Positions 20,978 through 31,422 of a stretch of 64,000 nt of DNA are shown piece by piece. Position 1 is the first letter of the stretch. Each line of letters starts with the position of its first letter. Source of the stretch: Heliopora coerulea (taxonomy: Eukaryota; Cnidaria; Anthozoa; Scleralcyonacea; Helioporidae); NCBI GenBank assembly GCA_030142905.1, contig JASJOG010000018.1, positions 2,859,001-2,923,000 of the forward strand, given 5' to 3'. A program made the position numbers and the translations under genes. Under the pieces are notes generated by a model. The model saw nothing but the letters and a program-made list of their open reading frames with translations. It was not told the DNA's origin and ran no database searches.

Positions 20978-21990
20978 ATGTTATATCATTCTGCAGGATC
21001 GTCTTCAGCTTTTTGTCAGTCTCAACTATTATCAAGGCTGTTGCTTAGCAGTTACCCGAAAAAGAAGCAAGGGAAGCGAGAAAGATCATTTCAGCGCGCT
21101 TGGTATGACTCGTTCTGTTGGCTGGGATATTTCGAAAACGTCGATGTATGTTTCTGCTATGCATGTAGAGTATTCGCTAAAGACTCAGTTAAAGAGAAAA
21201 CTTTTACTCAAACTGGATTTTCCAACTGGAAAACGGCAATGGAAACTGGCAGAGGGTTTAATAAACATCAGAATTCGGAGGTTCATGTTCGAGCAATGGC
21301 ATGTTGGAGGGAGAGGCAATATCGAGAGAACCGTGGTCAAACGGTGAAAAATTTAGTCAAATTAAATCCAGAACACAAAATTTCGTTAAAAACCGTTTTC
21401 AACACAACGAAGTATTTGGTTGCTAATGGTCAACCATTTCGTGGAAATGATGAGAATACGAATTTTGAAGAGCAAGCATCAGGAGGACTGTATTTGAAAC
21501 ATTCACTGACCTTCATTTTGCCCAAGATCCTAATTTGGAAGAGATAGCCAAGCGACTTCCAAAAAATGCTAAGTACACCTCATCACAGCTTCAAAATGAA
21601 GTTATTGAAACCCTCTCAGAAATTGTAAGTGAAATGGTTGCCAGTGTGTGTAAGAAAGCTGAACTATTCACTTTTATGATGGATGGAACTTCTGACCACA
21701 ATAACAGGTAGGTCAATAATGTCGTATTTCAATACAAAATATTACATGTTAATAAATATTCTCCACAGCAGTGATATCTTTTAAGATACTGCGCTAAGAT
21801 ACTGGAATGACAGCTGTGCAGGAGGAGATATCGTCGAGCATGTATTAGACTTCAAACTAGCAGACGACAGAAGTGCTAAAGGGCTTTTAGATATAGCCTT
21901 ATCAACTCTGGTTGATGGGCATGATATATCCTTTAAAGATGGGGTTGTATCTAACACATTTGATGGAGCCAGTGTTATGTCTGGGTGAAA
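20978..21990 (+). pseudogene. hAT transposase, N-terminal half (TTF zinc finger)
   Basis: 20978-21495 gives RAWYDSFCWLGYFENVDVCF, YACRVFAKDS, TGFSNWKTAME and GFNKHQNSEVHVRAM, a TTF-type Cys/His zinc finger as in ZMYM1-like hAT proteins. After a frame change near 21500 come EEIAKRLPKNAKYTSSQLQN and TFMMDGTSDHNNR (21540-21710; MMDGTSD is the first catalytic Asp region). A GTAGGT donor-like site follows. Coding resumes ~21810-21990 (RYWNDSC, FKDGVVSNTFDGASVMSG). A GTGAAA donor-like site there suggests an intron up to 22611. Confidence 0.8.
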
Positions 21991-22611
21991 AAGGTTAGTT
22001 TCAATTGAATTTTTGAAATATTGTTACCTTGGTCAGTTGAGTGCACTTTGTCGTATTTCTTGGAGAGAACTGAACGTGTATTAGAGTTTAATGGGAATAT
22101 TTAATATGTGACAGTATACCACATAATTATATAAATCCTCTCCATGTCAGTCCCCTCTTAAAAAGCAACTCTCTCTATTGTTGAAGCCCCACCATCCCAC
22201 ACTGAGGATACATGAAGGTGCAAAGGATTTGAAGACCAAACAGTCACTAATACATTTTAAAAACATAAGCAATAACATTAGCTAATCCTGTCTGATGTAA
22301 CTATAAACTTTTTTTCTGAAATCTTATCTCTGGATTCTACTTGTGTTTAGTAGAGTTTAATATTAATTATGGTGTAATAAGTCATTTATATCGATTTTTA
22401 ATAGTGAATAATTAACCCTTTATATTGCATTGCTTTCTTAAACACCATACTTTTTAGTTTTTCTCTGTCTAATGCGACATGTACAGGTCAAGTGAAAAGC
22501 GATACCTCGGAATGAACTTTAAGGACCACTAATCCTAGCATAAACTTGCACATAGTCATTTAGAATATTGCTCATAATTAAGCCTTATAATGTGATATAC
22601 AATTTTTGTCA

Positions 22612-23928
22612 GGTGGATTACAGAAGCTGATCCAGGACCATTGTAATCGTAACATTCCTTACATCCATTGTCTTAACCACCGACTTGCCCTTGTGGTTAA
22701 AGATACCTTATCGGATCTCATGGAGCTGAGTGACTTTTTCCAATTATTACAGGACTTGTACAATTTTTTCAAAGTTCCTCAGATTGATAAATTATACGAA
22801 GGACTGACATTGAAAAGACTTATAACAACAAGATGGGATGGACATTTCGCAAGCCTTAAAGTTATTTCTAACTCTGTTGAAGAAATACGTGCAACGTTGA
22901 AGGTATGCCGAACCCCAAGATCTGTTGATCCAGAAAATCGTGCTAAAGCTAAAGGCTACGTAACCTCCCTAGAAGAACCAGTGACTATTTCCTTAATGAC
23001 TTTCATGATGGATGTGTTAAAGTTGTTAAATCTGCTCAATTTAATGTTCGAAAAGCAAGATAGTAACCCAGGAACAGCTCTTAGCACTCTTCGTTCGGTA
23101 AGAAAAGAAGCTGATAACCTGCTTTTAAAATATACAGCAGAGCACATCACACAGATAGTTCATCCACAAAATGCTAGTACCACGGATGATAGATCTCCTT
23201 TACCGGCTAAAAGGAAAAGAGCTGTCCCCGTTGCCTTCCAGGAGGAAAAGCTGTCAACTTTTCGAGATGAGAATAATAGAGTAGAATACTTACGCGCATT
23301 AGCCGTAGAAGTTATAGATAAGCTGAATGTTCAGTTTGACCAACGGTTCAGTGAATTCAATTCAACCCTCTGGAAATCATATGAATTATTGAAGCCTTCC
23401 AACGACCATTTTATCGACCCCGAACTGCTCGTGCCTCTGTTGGACTTCATCAAGAGGATACCAGCTGTCTGTCATAAAGTGACAGATTTGTCTTTTCAAC
23501 GACTCAAAAGCGAGTGTAACGTTTTTCGTAGTGTGTTGAAGGAATTCAGCAACAAACAAGAAGATTTATATGAGAAAGCACTCGAAGAGACTGTGCAACA
23601 AGAATCAGTGGGGAAGAAGGTGGTACAAGTGAAAAAGGAAGACAAGATGATACAAATGACACGATTTGTTTTGACGTTAACTGGGGCTGAAATCTTAAAG
23701 CAGATGTATCTTGTTGCAGTAACCGCCGGCTATTCCAGCTCAGTGGTCGAATGTGGGTTTTCCGTTCATAATAGATTTGACACGTGCCATAGGAGGAGAA
23801 TGACCCCTTATCGCCAAGCAAATCTGACTTTGCTACATTTTGAGAACACGCTGACAAGAAATATAACTTTTGAGCAGTTTCTTGTCAAATGGAACAGTAA
23901 ACCTAGACGACTTGTAGTACCTCAATAA
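22612..23928 (+). CDS. hAT transposase, C-terminal exon (dimerisation domain)
   Basis: Follows a 3' splice-like TTTTTGTCAG at 22602-22611. It opens GLQKLIQDHCNRNIPYIHCL, NHRLALVV (the hAT CxxH-type motif after the catalytic region), then RLITTRWDGHF (the RW block). It ends in a hAT C-terminal dimerisation region (SSSVVECGFSVHNRF, LTLLHFENTLT). Continuous for about 438 residues with no stop, unlike the N-terminal half. It cannot act alone because its Asp-bearing part lies upstream. Confidence 0.8.
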   Translation, partial: GGLQKLIQDHCNRNIPYIHCLNHRLALVVKDTLSDLMELSDFFQLLQDLYNFFKVPQIDKLYEGLTLKRLITTRWDGHFASLKVISNSVEEIRATLKVCRTPRSVDPENRAKAKGYVTSLEEPVTISLMTFMMDVLKLLNLLNLMFEKQDSNPGTALSTLRSVRKEADNLLLKYTAEHITQIVHPQNASTTDDRSPLPAKRKRAVPVAFQEEKLSTFRDENNRVEYLRALAVEVIDKLNVQFDQRFSEFNSTLWKSYELLKPSNDHFIDPELLVPLLDFIKRIPAVCHKVTDLSFQRLKSECNVFRSVLKEFSNKQEDLYEKALEETVQQESVGKKVVQVKKEDKMIQMTRFVLTLTGAEILKQMYLVAVTAGYSSSVVECGFSVHNRFDTCHRRRMTPYRQANLTLLHFENTLTRNITFEQFLVKWNSKPRRLVVPQ

Positions 23929-24486
23929 ACGTTCAAAGAGATTTAAAACATACAGATGAGGTTCTGGCTGTATAGCCATGTATATAGGCCTTTTTAATAA
24001 GTCTGCCTTGTGACGTACGAAATGATGTATACCTATCATTACAAGCTATAATGAACATAGGGAAAGTATTTTAAGGGTTTTTCTTTATCGACAAACTATG
24101 TTACAAGGGAGACTTAATCATACGCTTTGTTGTGTGATTATGACACTTATTGAGTGAGCCAGACTGGAAAGTTTTGTGTACCAAAACTCACGTGACTGCT
24201 GATTGCCATAAGAGTTTCATATTTTGCTTTCTGTATATGCTTATGTAGTATCGACTAGCGTTGAGTTTCTGACTGTGAATGCTTTATTTCTGTTTTAACG
24301 TATACCGTTGTTGTAACCTTTATTCAAACATACATTTTTTGTATTCGCAGTGAACAATCAAACAAAATTTAAGGGGCTCCCTGTGAGTATGTTGCTTAGC
24401 TTCTTCAATAGTTCCTATCTTGTTTGAGTCGGGGCCCCCCCCTTAATTTTTTAGGCCACTGGCCTGAAATCCTGGCTACGCCACTG

Positions 24487-26335
24487 GGTGTGTATTCGAG
24501 GATTCCAATCGCTCAAGTATGCCAAGTGCAAGCTCAGGGACTGGTATGTTGTTGACCAGATCTTACTTAGGTTACTTAGGTCCGTATTGAAGCAAATCGA
24601 ATTGGTCTCGTTCTTTTTTCGTTTGTATGGATCTTTCGCAAGTTGTTTACTTCATTTGAAAACTGAAGCCAGTAAAACATTTAAGACCGGCGAACAAAAT
24701 GGCTTTCTTGGTGATTGCGGCTGGTTTTACTTTTGGGGTACATCCTAATTACTGGAGAATTCATGACTTGAAAGAACAGTTCTAAAACTCATCTCTTTGG
24801 AATATAAACATCGGCCAACTGCTCAAATTCTGGAGCAACGCTTTGACTTGGTTCTTTCTCATGAATATGAACAAAGCGATTATTAACTAAGCGACTGAGT
24901 GTAAACGAGATTCTTCACTGAAGTTGAATCGATGCAGATTTGTATGAATCGAGACTTTTCACGTTTTGGTAATCACTTAGGCTGATTAAGCTGAGTTACA
25001 CAATCACAGGTACGTCTGAATCAAGTAGCTTTGAATGCAAGTTTTGCGAGCGGAATAGTTTTGTACAGCTTTCAACAGTGGCTTCCAGACTTCATTCTTC
25101 CCTAAGGGAGACTTCTTGTACCAAATATAATCGCTTGGATTTTGCTGGTGTTTAATGGCAAACTAGAATTCTGATTCTGGTTCCTTCATCTCTGTAAGAC
25201 GATGGCTCTTGAATATTTCGTAGTACTAATCTGGATTGCGTTCATGGTCAATTGTTCGAGAAGTGTGATAAAACACTCAGCGTACCGAAGCCTTGTCTTG
25301 GGCTGGCAGTCTTCGGACTCTTTCTCCGCTTTCCACACAAGGATTTCATTGCCTTTTTCAGGATCGTTTGCCCTATGAAATTTCGCCACACTGAAGACAT
25401 CGGAATCTATTTCTGGGTTGTAAACAAGAATGCAAGGGAAACAGCCACCAGGAAACACGCTGAAAAGCTACTTCTCTTTGGAGATCATACTACCCTTCGG
25501 CGAAAATGTTGTCCACTTCAGTCTTTGTCACTTCTCGGGTGGCTTGTGGATGATTACCTTTATCACGTTTGACCAGTAATGCTTTCATCACGATTTTAAC
25601 ACCTCTCAAGAAATTTTAAAAGTTTAATGCCGTGTTCTTTCTGTAAATTCACTGTTGAACGCTTTGTGCTGAGGTGTCGCTGAACGCTTCGTTGAAAATA
25701 CATAAGATTTCAGTCTTCGGACTCTTTCTCCGCTTTCCACACAAGGATTTCATTGCCTTTTTCAGGATCGTTTGCCCTATGAAATTTCGCCACACTGAAG
25801 ACATCGGAATCTATTTCTGGGTTGTGAACAAGAATGCAAGGGAAACAGCTACCAGGAAACACGCTGAAAAGCTACTTCTCTTTGGAGATCATACAATCCT
25901 TCGGCAAAAATGTTGTCCGTTTCAGTCTTTGTCACTTCTCGGGTGGCTTGTCCATGTTCGACCAGTAATGCTTTCATCGGTATTTTAACACTTCTCAAGA
26001 AATTTAAAAAGTTTAAAGCCCTCTTCTGTATGTAAATTCATCGTTGAACCCTTTGTTTTGAGGTGCTGCTGAACGCTTCGTCGAAAATACGTAAGAGTTG
26101 AAGGTTTGTACGTTACGCCATTTTTCTCTTTTATGAATGTTTTACAGTGGAAAAAAGTACGTCTTCTACTTCCCTCTACTCGTTCTTCTATCGGCAAAAC
26201 TTGCACGAGGTTTGCTTGTCGTATTTTTTTGTATGTTTTGTATTTTACGATTTTTAGTCAGCAATAAAAATGCAGTACTCGTTCATGTTTTCTTTGTTTA
26301 TTTCGTCGGTTTCGTAATTCGTTTCATCTCCGTCA
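24487..26335. repeat. Long dispersed repeat of unknown class, copy 2
   Basis: Homologous to 3210-4680 and begins right at the hAT target duplication, so the hAT landed inside this repeat. It is longer than copy 1 because of the internal duplication at 25311-25950. Confidence 0.75.
25311..25950. repeat. Internal direct duplication (~240 bp, offset 404)
   Basis: CTTCGGACTCTTTCTCCGCT and the next ~235 bases at 25311 recur at 25715 almost without change. Copy 1 at 3.8-4.3 kb has this block once. Confidence 0.85.
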
Positions 26336-26339
26336 CCGA

Positions 26340-26408
26340 AAATCCAAAAATTGAGAAATCTTTTCTTTGGGCATGCTACAGTTGGAGACAATAAGTCTCC
26401 CAGGAGGC
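26340..26408 (-). pseudogene. PLE reverse-transcriptase fragment, distal part of a copy split by Harbinger
   Basis: The minus strand reads as the PLE block equivalent to RPVVSNCGMAKETISQFLDF at 30690-30760, of which 26340-26408 is an inverted, diverged copy. It continues the reading of 30046-30480 once the Harbinger element is removed. Confidence 0.75.
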
Positions 26409-26411
26409 TTA

Positions 26412-26595
26412 AGGCTAGTTTCCATATAATCGCTGACGATCGCTGTTGATCGCTGTTGATCGCTGTTGATCGCCAGCGATCATGAGCGATCGACAGCGAT
26501 TATATGGAAACACTTTTCAGCGATCCAGCGATCGTGAGCGATCCACAGCGATCGTCAGCGATTATATGGAAACAAAATTCAGCGATCGAAACGAT
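26412..26595. repeat. Harbinger left terminus with clustered GATCGC subterminal repeats
   Basis: Multiple CAGCGATC/GATCGCTG and ATTATATGGAAAC motifs in both orientations. The same cluster lies at 29920-30042. Possible binding sites of the MADF partner. Confidence 0.85.
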
Positions 26596-26675
26596 CCCAA
26601 AATGCATCATTTTCTGTTGACATTGTGACGTTCAGGCATTTGTCTTCAATTAACCACGTGCTTCGAAGATAGAAC

Positions 26676-27545
26676 ATGGCGAGTTTTCGCACAGAAGAGT
26701 TCATGGAAGAAATTCACAAATATGAATGTTTATACAATCGATACTGCAAAGAGTATAAAGACAAGTTCAAAAAACTCAACGCTTGGAAGGCCGTAAGCGA
26801 CAAATTTGGTTTGGAACCGTCGACAGCCGAAGCCAAATTTAAAAATGTTAGAACGGCGTACGGACGATGGTTGAAGAAGAGGAAGAATACTCCGTCTGGT
26901 TCGGGCAGAGACGCCATCCAAATGCCAGTAGAGTTTGTGAATTTAGACTGGCTACAGACACACACATAGAGTCGGCAAACAACTACAAATGTGGGCACAA
27001 CACAGTCCCTGGAATCTTCTCCTTCGACCAGCTGTCGTTCATCAACGCCAGTGGATCTCGAAGAAGTCGAGGTGATTACACAGAATGAGTCAAATGAAAT
27101 TGTGCTTAATGAAGATGAGGAGTGCCACGACAGAGATGAATCTATTTTAAAAACTCCAACAAGCCATATCAGCAAAACCGGGATGCAGAGTAGTTTGGCA
27201 AACAAAAATGCCAAACATTGGGGGAAACAAAAAAAAGTAAAAGGGGTCTCCTCAGAAGACGTAGATCGTGCAATTTTCCAAACAGCAAACTCCCTTAACG
27301 AGCACATGAAACGAAGTGCACAGAAGAGGAAGGTGGAAGAGGACGACGACGAAGAAGGTCTGTTTTGCCGAAGTCTAGCACCTCGTCTGCGACGACTTGC
27401 CCCACAGAGTAGAGCAATGATTCGATTGCAAATCGAACAGATGTTCTATCATGCCGAATTTCCACCTACAGCAACTCCAACAACTTATGGTGGACAAGCT
27501 CATCCAACTGTTGACAATACTGTGAACACTTACTATACATTATAA
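26676..27545 (+). pseudogene. MADF/Myb-like DNA-binding partner of Harbinger, one nonsense codon
   Basis: Starts at ATG 26676. Residues 1-95 form a MADF/SANT-like domain (FMEEIHKYECLYNRYCKEYK, AWKAVSDKFG, AKFKNVRTAYGRWLKKRK). An in-frame TAG at 26967-26969 interrupts. The same frame continues for 192 codons through an acidic linker, a basic stretch (KRSAQKRK) and a BESS-like helix (LAPRLRRLAPQSRAMIRLQI). In Harbinger systems this protein binds the subterminal DNA and helps import the nuclease. Total is 289 codons; without the stop it would be full length. Confidence 0.88.
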
Positions 27546-28070
27546 TTTTATAGTTAATTTCTTTTAAACATTTGTTTGGATGATGATATGTATGTGATAT
27601 TTTGTTGAGTGTGATATGAAAATATAAAAATATTATATTATACATATAAATAATTTTCTGAGTGCAATAAAAAAATATTTTAAACCATAATAATTAATCA
27701 TATTATAAACGTTCTGGAAACAGTGATTTTTTTACTGAGCACAATATGAAAAATATAGCAATATATAAACCCACAGGGATGAGAGGTTTCATTAACTTTG
27801 CTAGATCATGCAAAAAATTAAGGGAGATAAACATTCAATAAAATTCCATAAAATATTTTTTTATTTAAATTAACACACAAATGTTTTGTTTTTTTTTATT
27901 TAAATTGGCCTACACTTTAAATCTTTATTACAGTTAAAAATTTATAATGGTAATTGAAATGAGTGGAGTGCAATTTGGTCTGAACTCTGAAATCAAACAT
28001 GTGATTACAGTTTGATTATTATTATATATTTGATTATATATTAAGTTTTTGTCTATTAATTGTTCCCTGT
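27546..28070. other. AT-rich spacer between the convergent Harbinger genes
   Basis: Likely holds both 3' UTRs (ATAATTTTATAG, AATAAA-like motifs near 27667 and 27838). No gene. Confidence 0.6.
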
Positions 28071-29774
28071 TTATGAATCAATTATATGGCCACAACTTCT
28101 TACATGCCTGTATTGCCATTCAACTGCACCCTCTTCACTATTAAAATAGTCCTTGAAAGCTGACCTGGCAGCATTGGCTTCATATGTGTATCTATTGCCC
28201 CCTATATGTCGCAAGTTATTTAGGGCTCCTTCATCACCTTGCACAATATCCCTCCAGTCCCCAGGGATAACCTTGCCATCAGATGTTGAGTCAACAAAGC
28301 CAGCAGGAACATAGAATGCATTGTCAGTTAGCTGGAGGTAATTATGGAGGCAAGCAGTTGCTTTTACCATTGCCTCTACAGTCTCAACACTTGCATGGAT
28401 TGGTCGGCCGTAGATATGCCATCTGGCTGCAAGAATACCAAAAGAATTCTCAATTGTCCTTCTAGCCCTTGATAACCGGTAATTGAAAATTCTCTGTGAT
28501 TCATCAAGATTTCTTCCAGGGTAGGGTTTCATCAGCCATGGCTTCAATGGAAAAATTTCATCACCAACCAAAGCATAAGGAAGACTTGAAGATCCCACTT
28601 CTCTAGGTTGTGGTATGTTGAAAGATAATGGGCCATTATTAAACATTTCACCAAACAGTGACTGCTGTAGAATGGCTGCATCATTTTCCCTTCCATAACT
28701 GCCTATATCAATCATTGAAAAACAATACTTTGCATCACATATGGCCAAAAGTACAATGCTGTGGAAATTCTTGTAGTTGTAAAATGCAGAGCCAGCATTT
28801 CTAGGGCAAATAATGTTAACATGCTTGTCATCCAGAGCTCCCAAACAGTTTGGAAAATTCCACTGTTCCTCAAACTCTTTTGCAATGGTTATCCAGTCAT
28901 GGTTGCAATTAGGCACTTTCATGTACACATCTTTCAAAGCTGCCCAGATTCCTTCACAAGTTTCCCTTATGATCTTGGAGACTGTATCCCTACCAACTCT
29001 AAAAGTGAATGACTGTGTGGCTTGTGAGTCACCTGCTGCAAGATACCGCAGACATAAACACAGGCGTTCTCTTGCTGAAATTGCCATTCTGGACCTGCAG
29101 CGTTGTTTGGTGATATATGGGGCAACCAGGTTAAGTAGGTGTTCAAACCTCTCAGGAGTCATTCTGATAAACCTGCAAATGATTAAAAAAATAAATAAGT
29201 GATACATATATAAAAATTAAAACAGATGAAGGTTATCCAAATAATGCTGCAAGAAAGATCCATTCATTATTTGCTTTAACAAAATATCCTTCCTAAGCAT
29301 GACAATGTTAACAATGAATTTTGACCAAATTGTATTAAAAGTTGGGAACTGTTTCGAAGAGGAACCGGAACAAACCAGCACAAACATTAAAACAGCATAA
29401 TTATGTTCTATGTATATTTTAATACTGGAGATGTTGTAATATATATTATGACCTAAAGGTAATTTATACGATAATGATTGTCATTAGGCAAAATATTTAA
29501 CAAAGGGCCACTGTCAAGATTAAAGGGAGGAAGGGACAAGACATAAAGCAATAAAAACTTTGACTCACCTGAAAAAATACTCTCTATCAAATAGGCGAAG
29601 CTCTTAGAAGAGTGTGTGATAAATTCCTCGCTGTCCCCTTTCTTCAAAAATCCTCCGAACCCAAAAACGATGCTTCCTTCTATTTTCGTGGGCTAGTCGC
29701 CGTTTCATAAATAAAAGGAGCAAAAGATTCGCTTCGAGCAATATCGTTTCGTTTATATCTTCTTCTCCCTCCAT
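28071..29774 (-). pseudogene. HARBI1-type Harbinger transposase, two exons, one nonsense codon
   Basis: Exon 1 is 29569-29774 (start MEGEEDINETILLEANLLL; HRFWVRRIFEERGQRG; an in-frame TAA at 29604-29606 is codon 57; then ELRLFDREYFF). A 396-bp GT-AG intron (29173-29568) is followed by exon 2 at 28071-29172 (FIRMTPERFEHLLNLV). The splice joins in frame. DDE_Tnp_4 catalytic blocks are NCLGALDDKHV (first Asp), YALVGDEIFPL (second Asp) and RLSRARRTIENSFGIL (Glu). The length fits HARBI1-like nucleases. Only the codon-57 stop prevents a full product. Confidence 0.93.
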
Positions 29775-30045
29775 TTTTCAAACAAGCGATGAAGACATGC
29801 GCTGCCTGCGCATAAAATGTATCGGTACTGTGACCACTTTAACCGATGGCTCATGTTTTCCTGCGGTGTCTGCTGAACAATAAATAATCAGGCACAAGAA
29901 GGCGCTGGGATACAATGAATTGAGCGATCATATGGAAACAAACTCAAGCGATCGTTGGCGATCGTCAGCGATCCTTCGCTTCAATGATTTCAGCGATCCA
30001 GCGATCGTCAGCGATCGTCAGCGATTATATGGAAACTAGCCTTTA

Positions 30046-30480
30046 TTAAGATTTTTGTGAATTCTCGGGAGTAAATAAAATTTGTCCAAACTAAACTTGC
30101 CATCCTGGAGATAATCAGAGCACTTCTTATCTATATAGTTAGAATCTAACCAGCTTTTAAGTTGATTCGAAATGAGAGAGGCCACAATACCACATCGATC
30201 CCTTGAGATATTCTCATACATGACAGAATCATTAAGCTGTCTAAAGGCTTCTTCCTTATAATCAGACAAACTCATAACAACTCCAAAACCCTTATCGGCC
30301 GGTTTGATAACAATATCTTGATAGGTCTTAAGATCGCGAAGGGCAGACCTTTCAGCATTCGACAGATTACTATAATTGTGACCCATCTCATTAACGAAAA
30401 GAAGTCTCTTCCAATTCGGAAAGAAACGACTCTAAAGCTGGCTCCGAAATTGGAGGGATCCATGTGGATTTCTTTCTGAA
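30046..30480 (-). pseudogene. PLE reverse-transcriptase N-terminal part (minus copy)
   Basis: The minus strand gives NLSNAERSALRDLKTYQDIV, IKPADKGFGVVMSL, EAFRQLNDSVMYE and KFYLLPRIHKNLNKG, the blocks that precede the RT core in Penelope-like elements. An upstream frame reads EPALESFLSELE. It is cut by the Harbinger insertion straight after HKNLNK and resumes at 26408. Confidence 0.85.
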
Positions 30481-30599
30481 TTTAGACAATGTTTTATGCT
30501 CTATACCATTATTACCACGAAAAAGTAACTTACATTTAATAATCTCCCAAACTCGAGAATACATCTTAAGTTGATAGCGATTAATATTCTTGGGTGTAG

Positions 30600-31190
30600 G
30601 ACAAGATTGATTATCTCCAGGATGGCAAGTTTAATTTTTTTGTAAATTTTGTTTACGTCCTAAAACTCACAAAATTCTTAGTTAGCCTCCTGGGAGACCT
30701 GTTGTGTCCAACTGTGGCATGGCCAAAGAAACAATTTCCCAATTTTTGGATTTTTATTTGCTACCACTCGTTAAGAACATTCCTTCTTATATTCGAAATA
30801 CCATGGACTTTGTAAATTGAGGGATATTGGATAGATCCTCGATCAGGCTCTTTTAGTTTCTATTGATCTAGTGGGCTTGTATTCACCTCATTTAGAAGGA
30901 TTGGAGGCACTTAGTAAATTTCTTGATGGTAGGTCCAATATTGATATACCCACATCGGAACTTGTAGACATGGGCAAGATTGTTCTTGAGAATAACTATT
31001 TTGAATTTGATGAGAAGATATTCTACCAGAAATTGGGTACGGCCATGGGAACTAAATTTGCTCGAGCTTATGCTAATATTTTTACGGCAGAGTTGGAAAT
31101 ACGTTTCATTGAATCCACGACTTTTAAACCGTGGCTTTGGTGGCGCTTTCTAGATGATCCCTTCTCAAACTCATTAAGAATTCATGACTA
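30600..31190 (+). pseudogene. PLE reverse-transcriptase fragment (plus copy)
   Basis: The plus strand reads LQDGKFN (30632), RPVVSNCGMAKETISQFLDF, YLLPLVKNIPSYIRNTMDF, SIDLVGLYSPH, YQKLGTAMGTKFARAYANIF and WWRFLDDPF, matching the PLE RT core including the catalytic DD (FLDD). Several frame changes. It lies head to head with the minus copy at 30046-30480. Confidence 0.85.
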
Positions 31191-31422
31191 AATAACCCAG
31201 TCAAAATCACGTATTTCGTCACGTGCATGAGTTTTGAAACCCCGGTAAAGAACTTCAAATCGAATTTATAATTAAGAAATTAGATAATAAACGGTTTAAA
31301 CAATGAAAACTATGTTATTACCACATTTCTTAATTATGGATTCAAAATTGAACACACAGAGAAAAATTTAGGGTTTGCAAATTTTCTTAATCGCACAACG
31401 TGGAATCGTATTGACACACTTA
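31191..31422. other. Spacer with a partial inverted repeat
   Basis: ATAATTAAGAAATTAGATAA (31269) and a related inverted block near 31320-31345 could be decayed PLE sequence. Nothing further supported. Confidence 0.35.

Larger units (their letters stand above)
20526..24486 (+). mobile_element. hAT DNA transposon (TTF zinc-finger type), 3961 bp
   Basis: Ends begin CAGTGACGTAGCTAG (20526) and finish CTGGCTACGCCACTG (24486), short imperfect TIRs. The 8-bp flanks are GGTATATA (left) and GGTGTGTA (right), differing by two transitions. The unoccupied paralogous site at 3210-3217 reads GGTATATA followed by the same downstream sequence, confirming the boundary. The transposase gene is interrupted by introns or insertions and by at least one frameshift. 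Confidence 0.9.
26412..30042. mobile_element. PIF/Harbinger DNA transposon (3631 bp)
   Basis: TIRs start AGGCTAGTTTCCATATAATC (26412) and end with the complement at 30042. TTA duplications are at 26409-26411 and 30043-30045. It contains the two expected genes: a MADF/Myb-like protein (plus) and a HARBI1-type nuclease (minus). The inverted paralogous PLE sequence at 30600-30770 shows the unoccupied site, confirming the ends. Each gene has one nonsense codon. Confidence 0.96.

Noticed and set aside
26412..26595. CRISPR-like clustered short repeats (GATCGC motifs)
   Set aside because: Irregular spacing, both orientations, located at transposon termini in eukaryotic DNA.
27546..28070. Regulatory or small-gene content in the AT-rich Harbinger spacer
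   Set aside because: Only AT-rich sequence with possible polyadenylation signals; no conserved motif.
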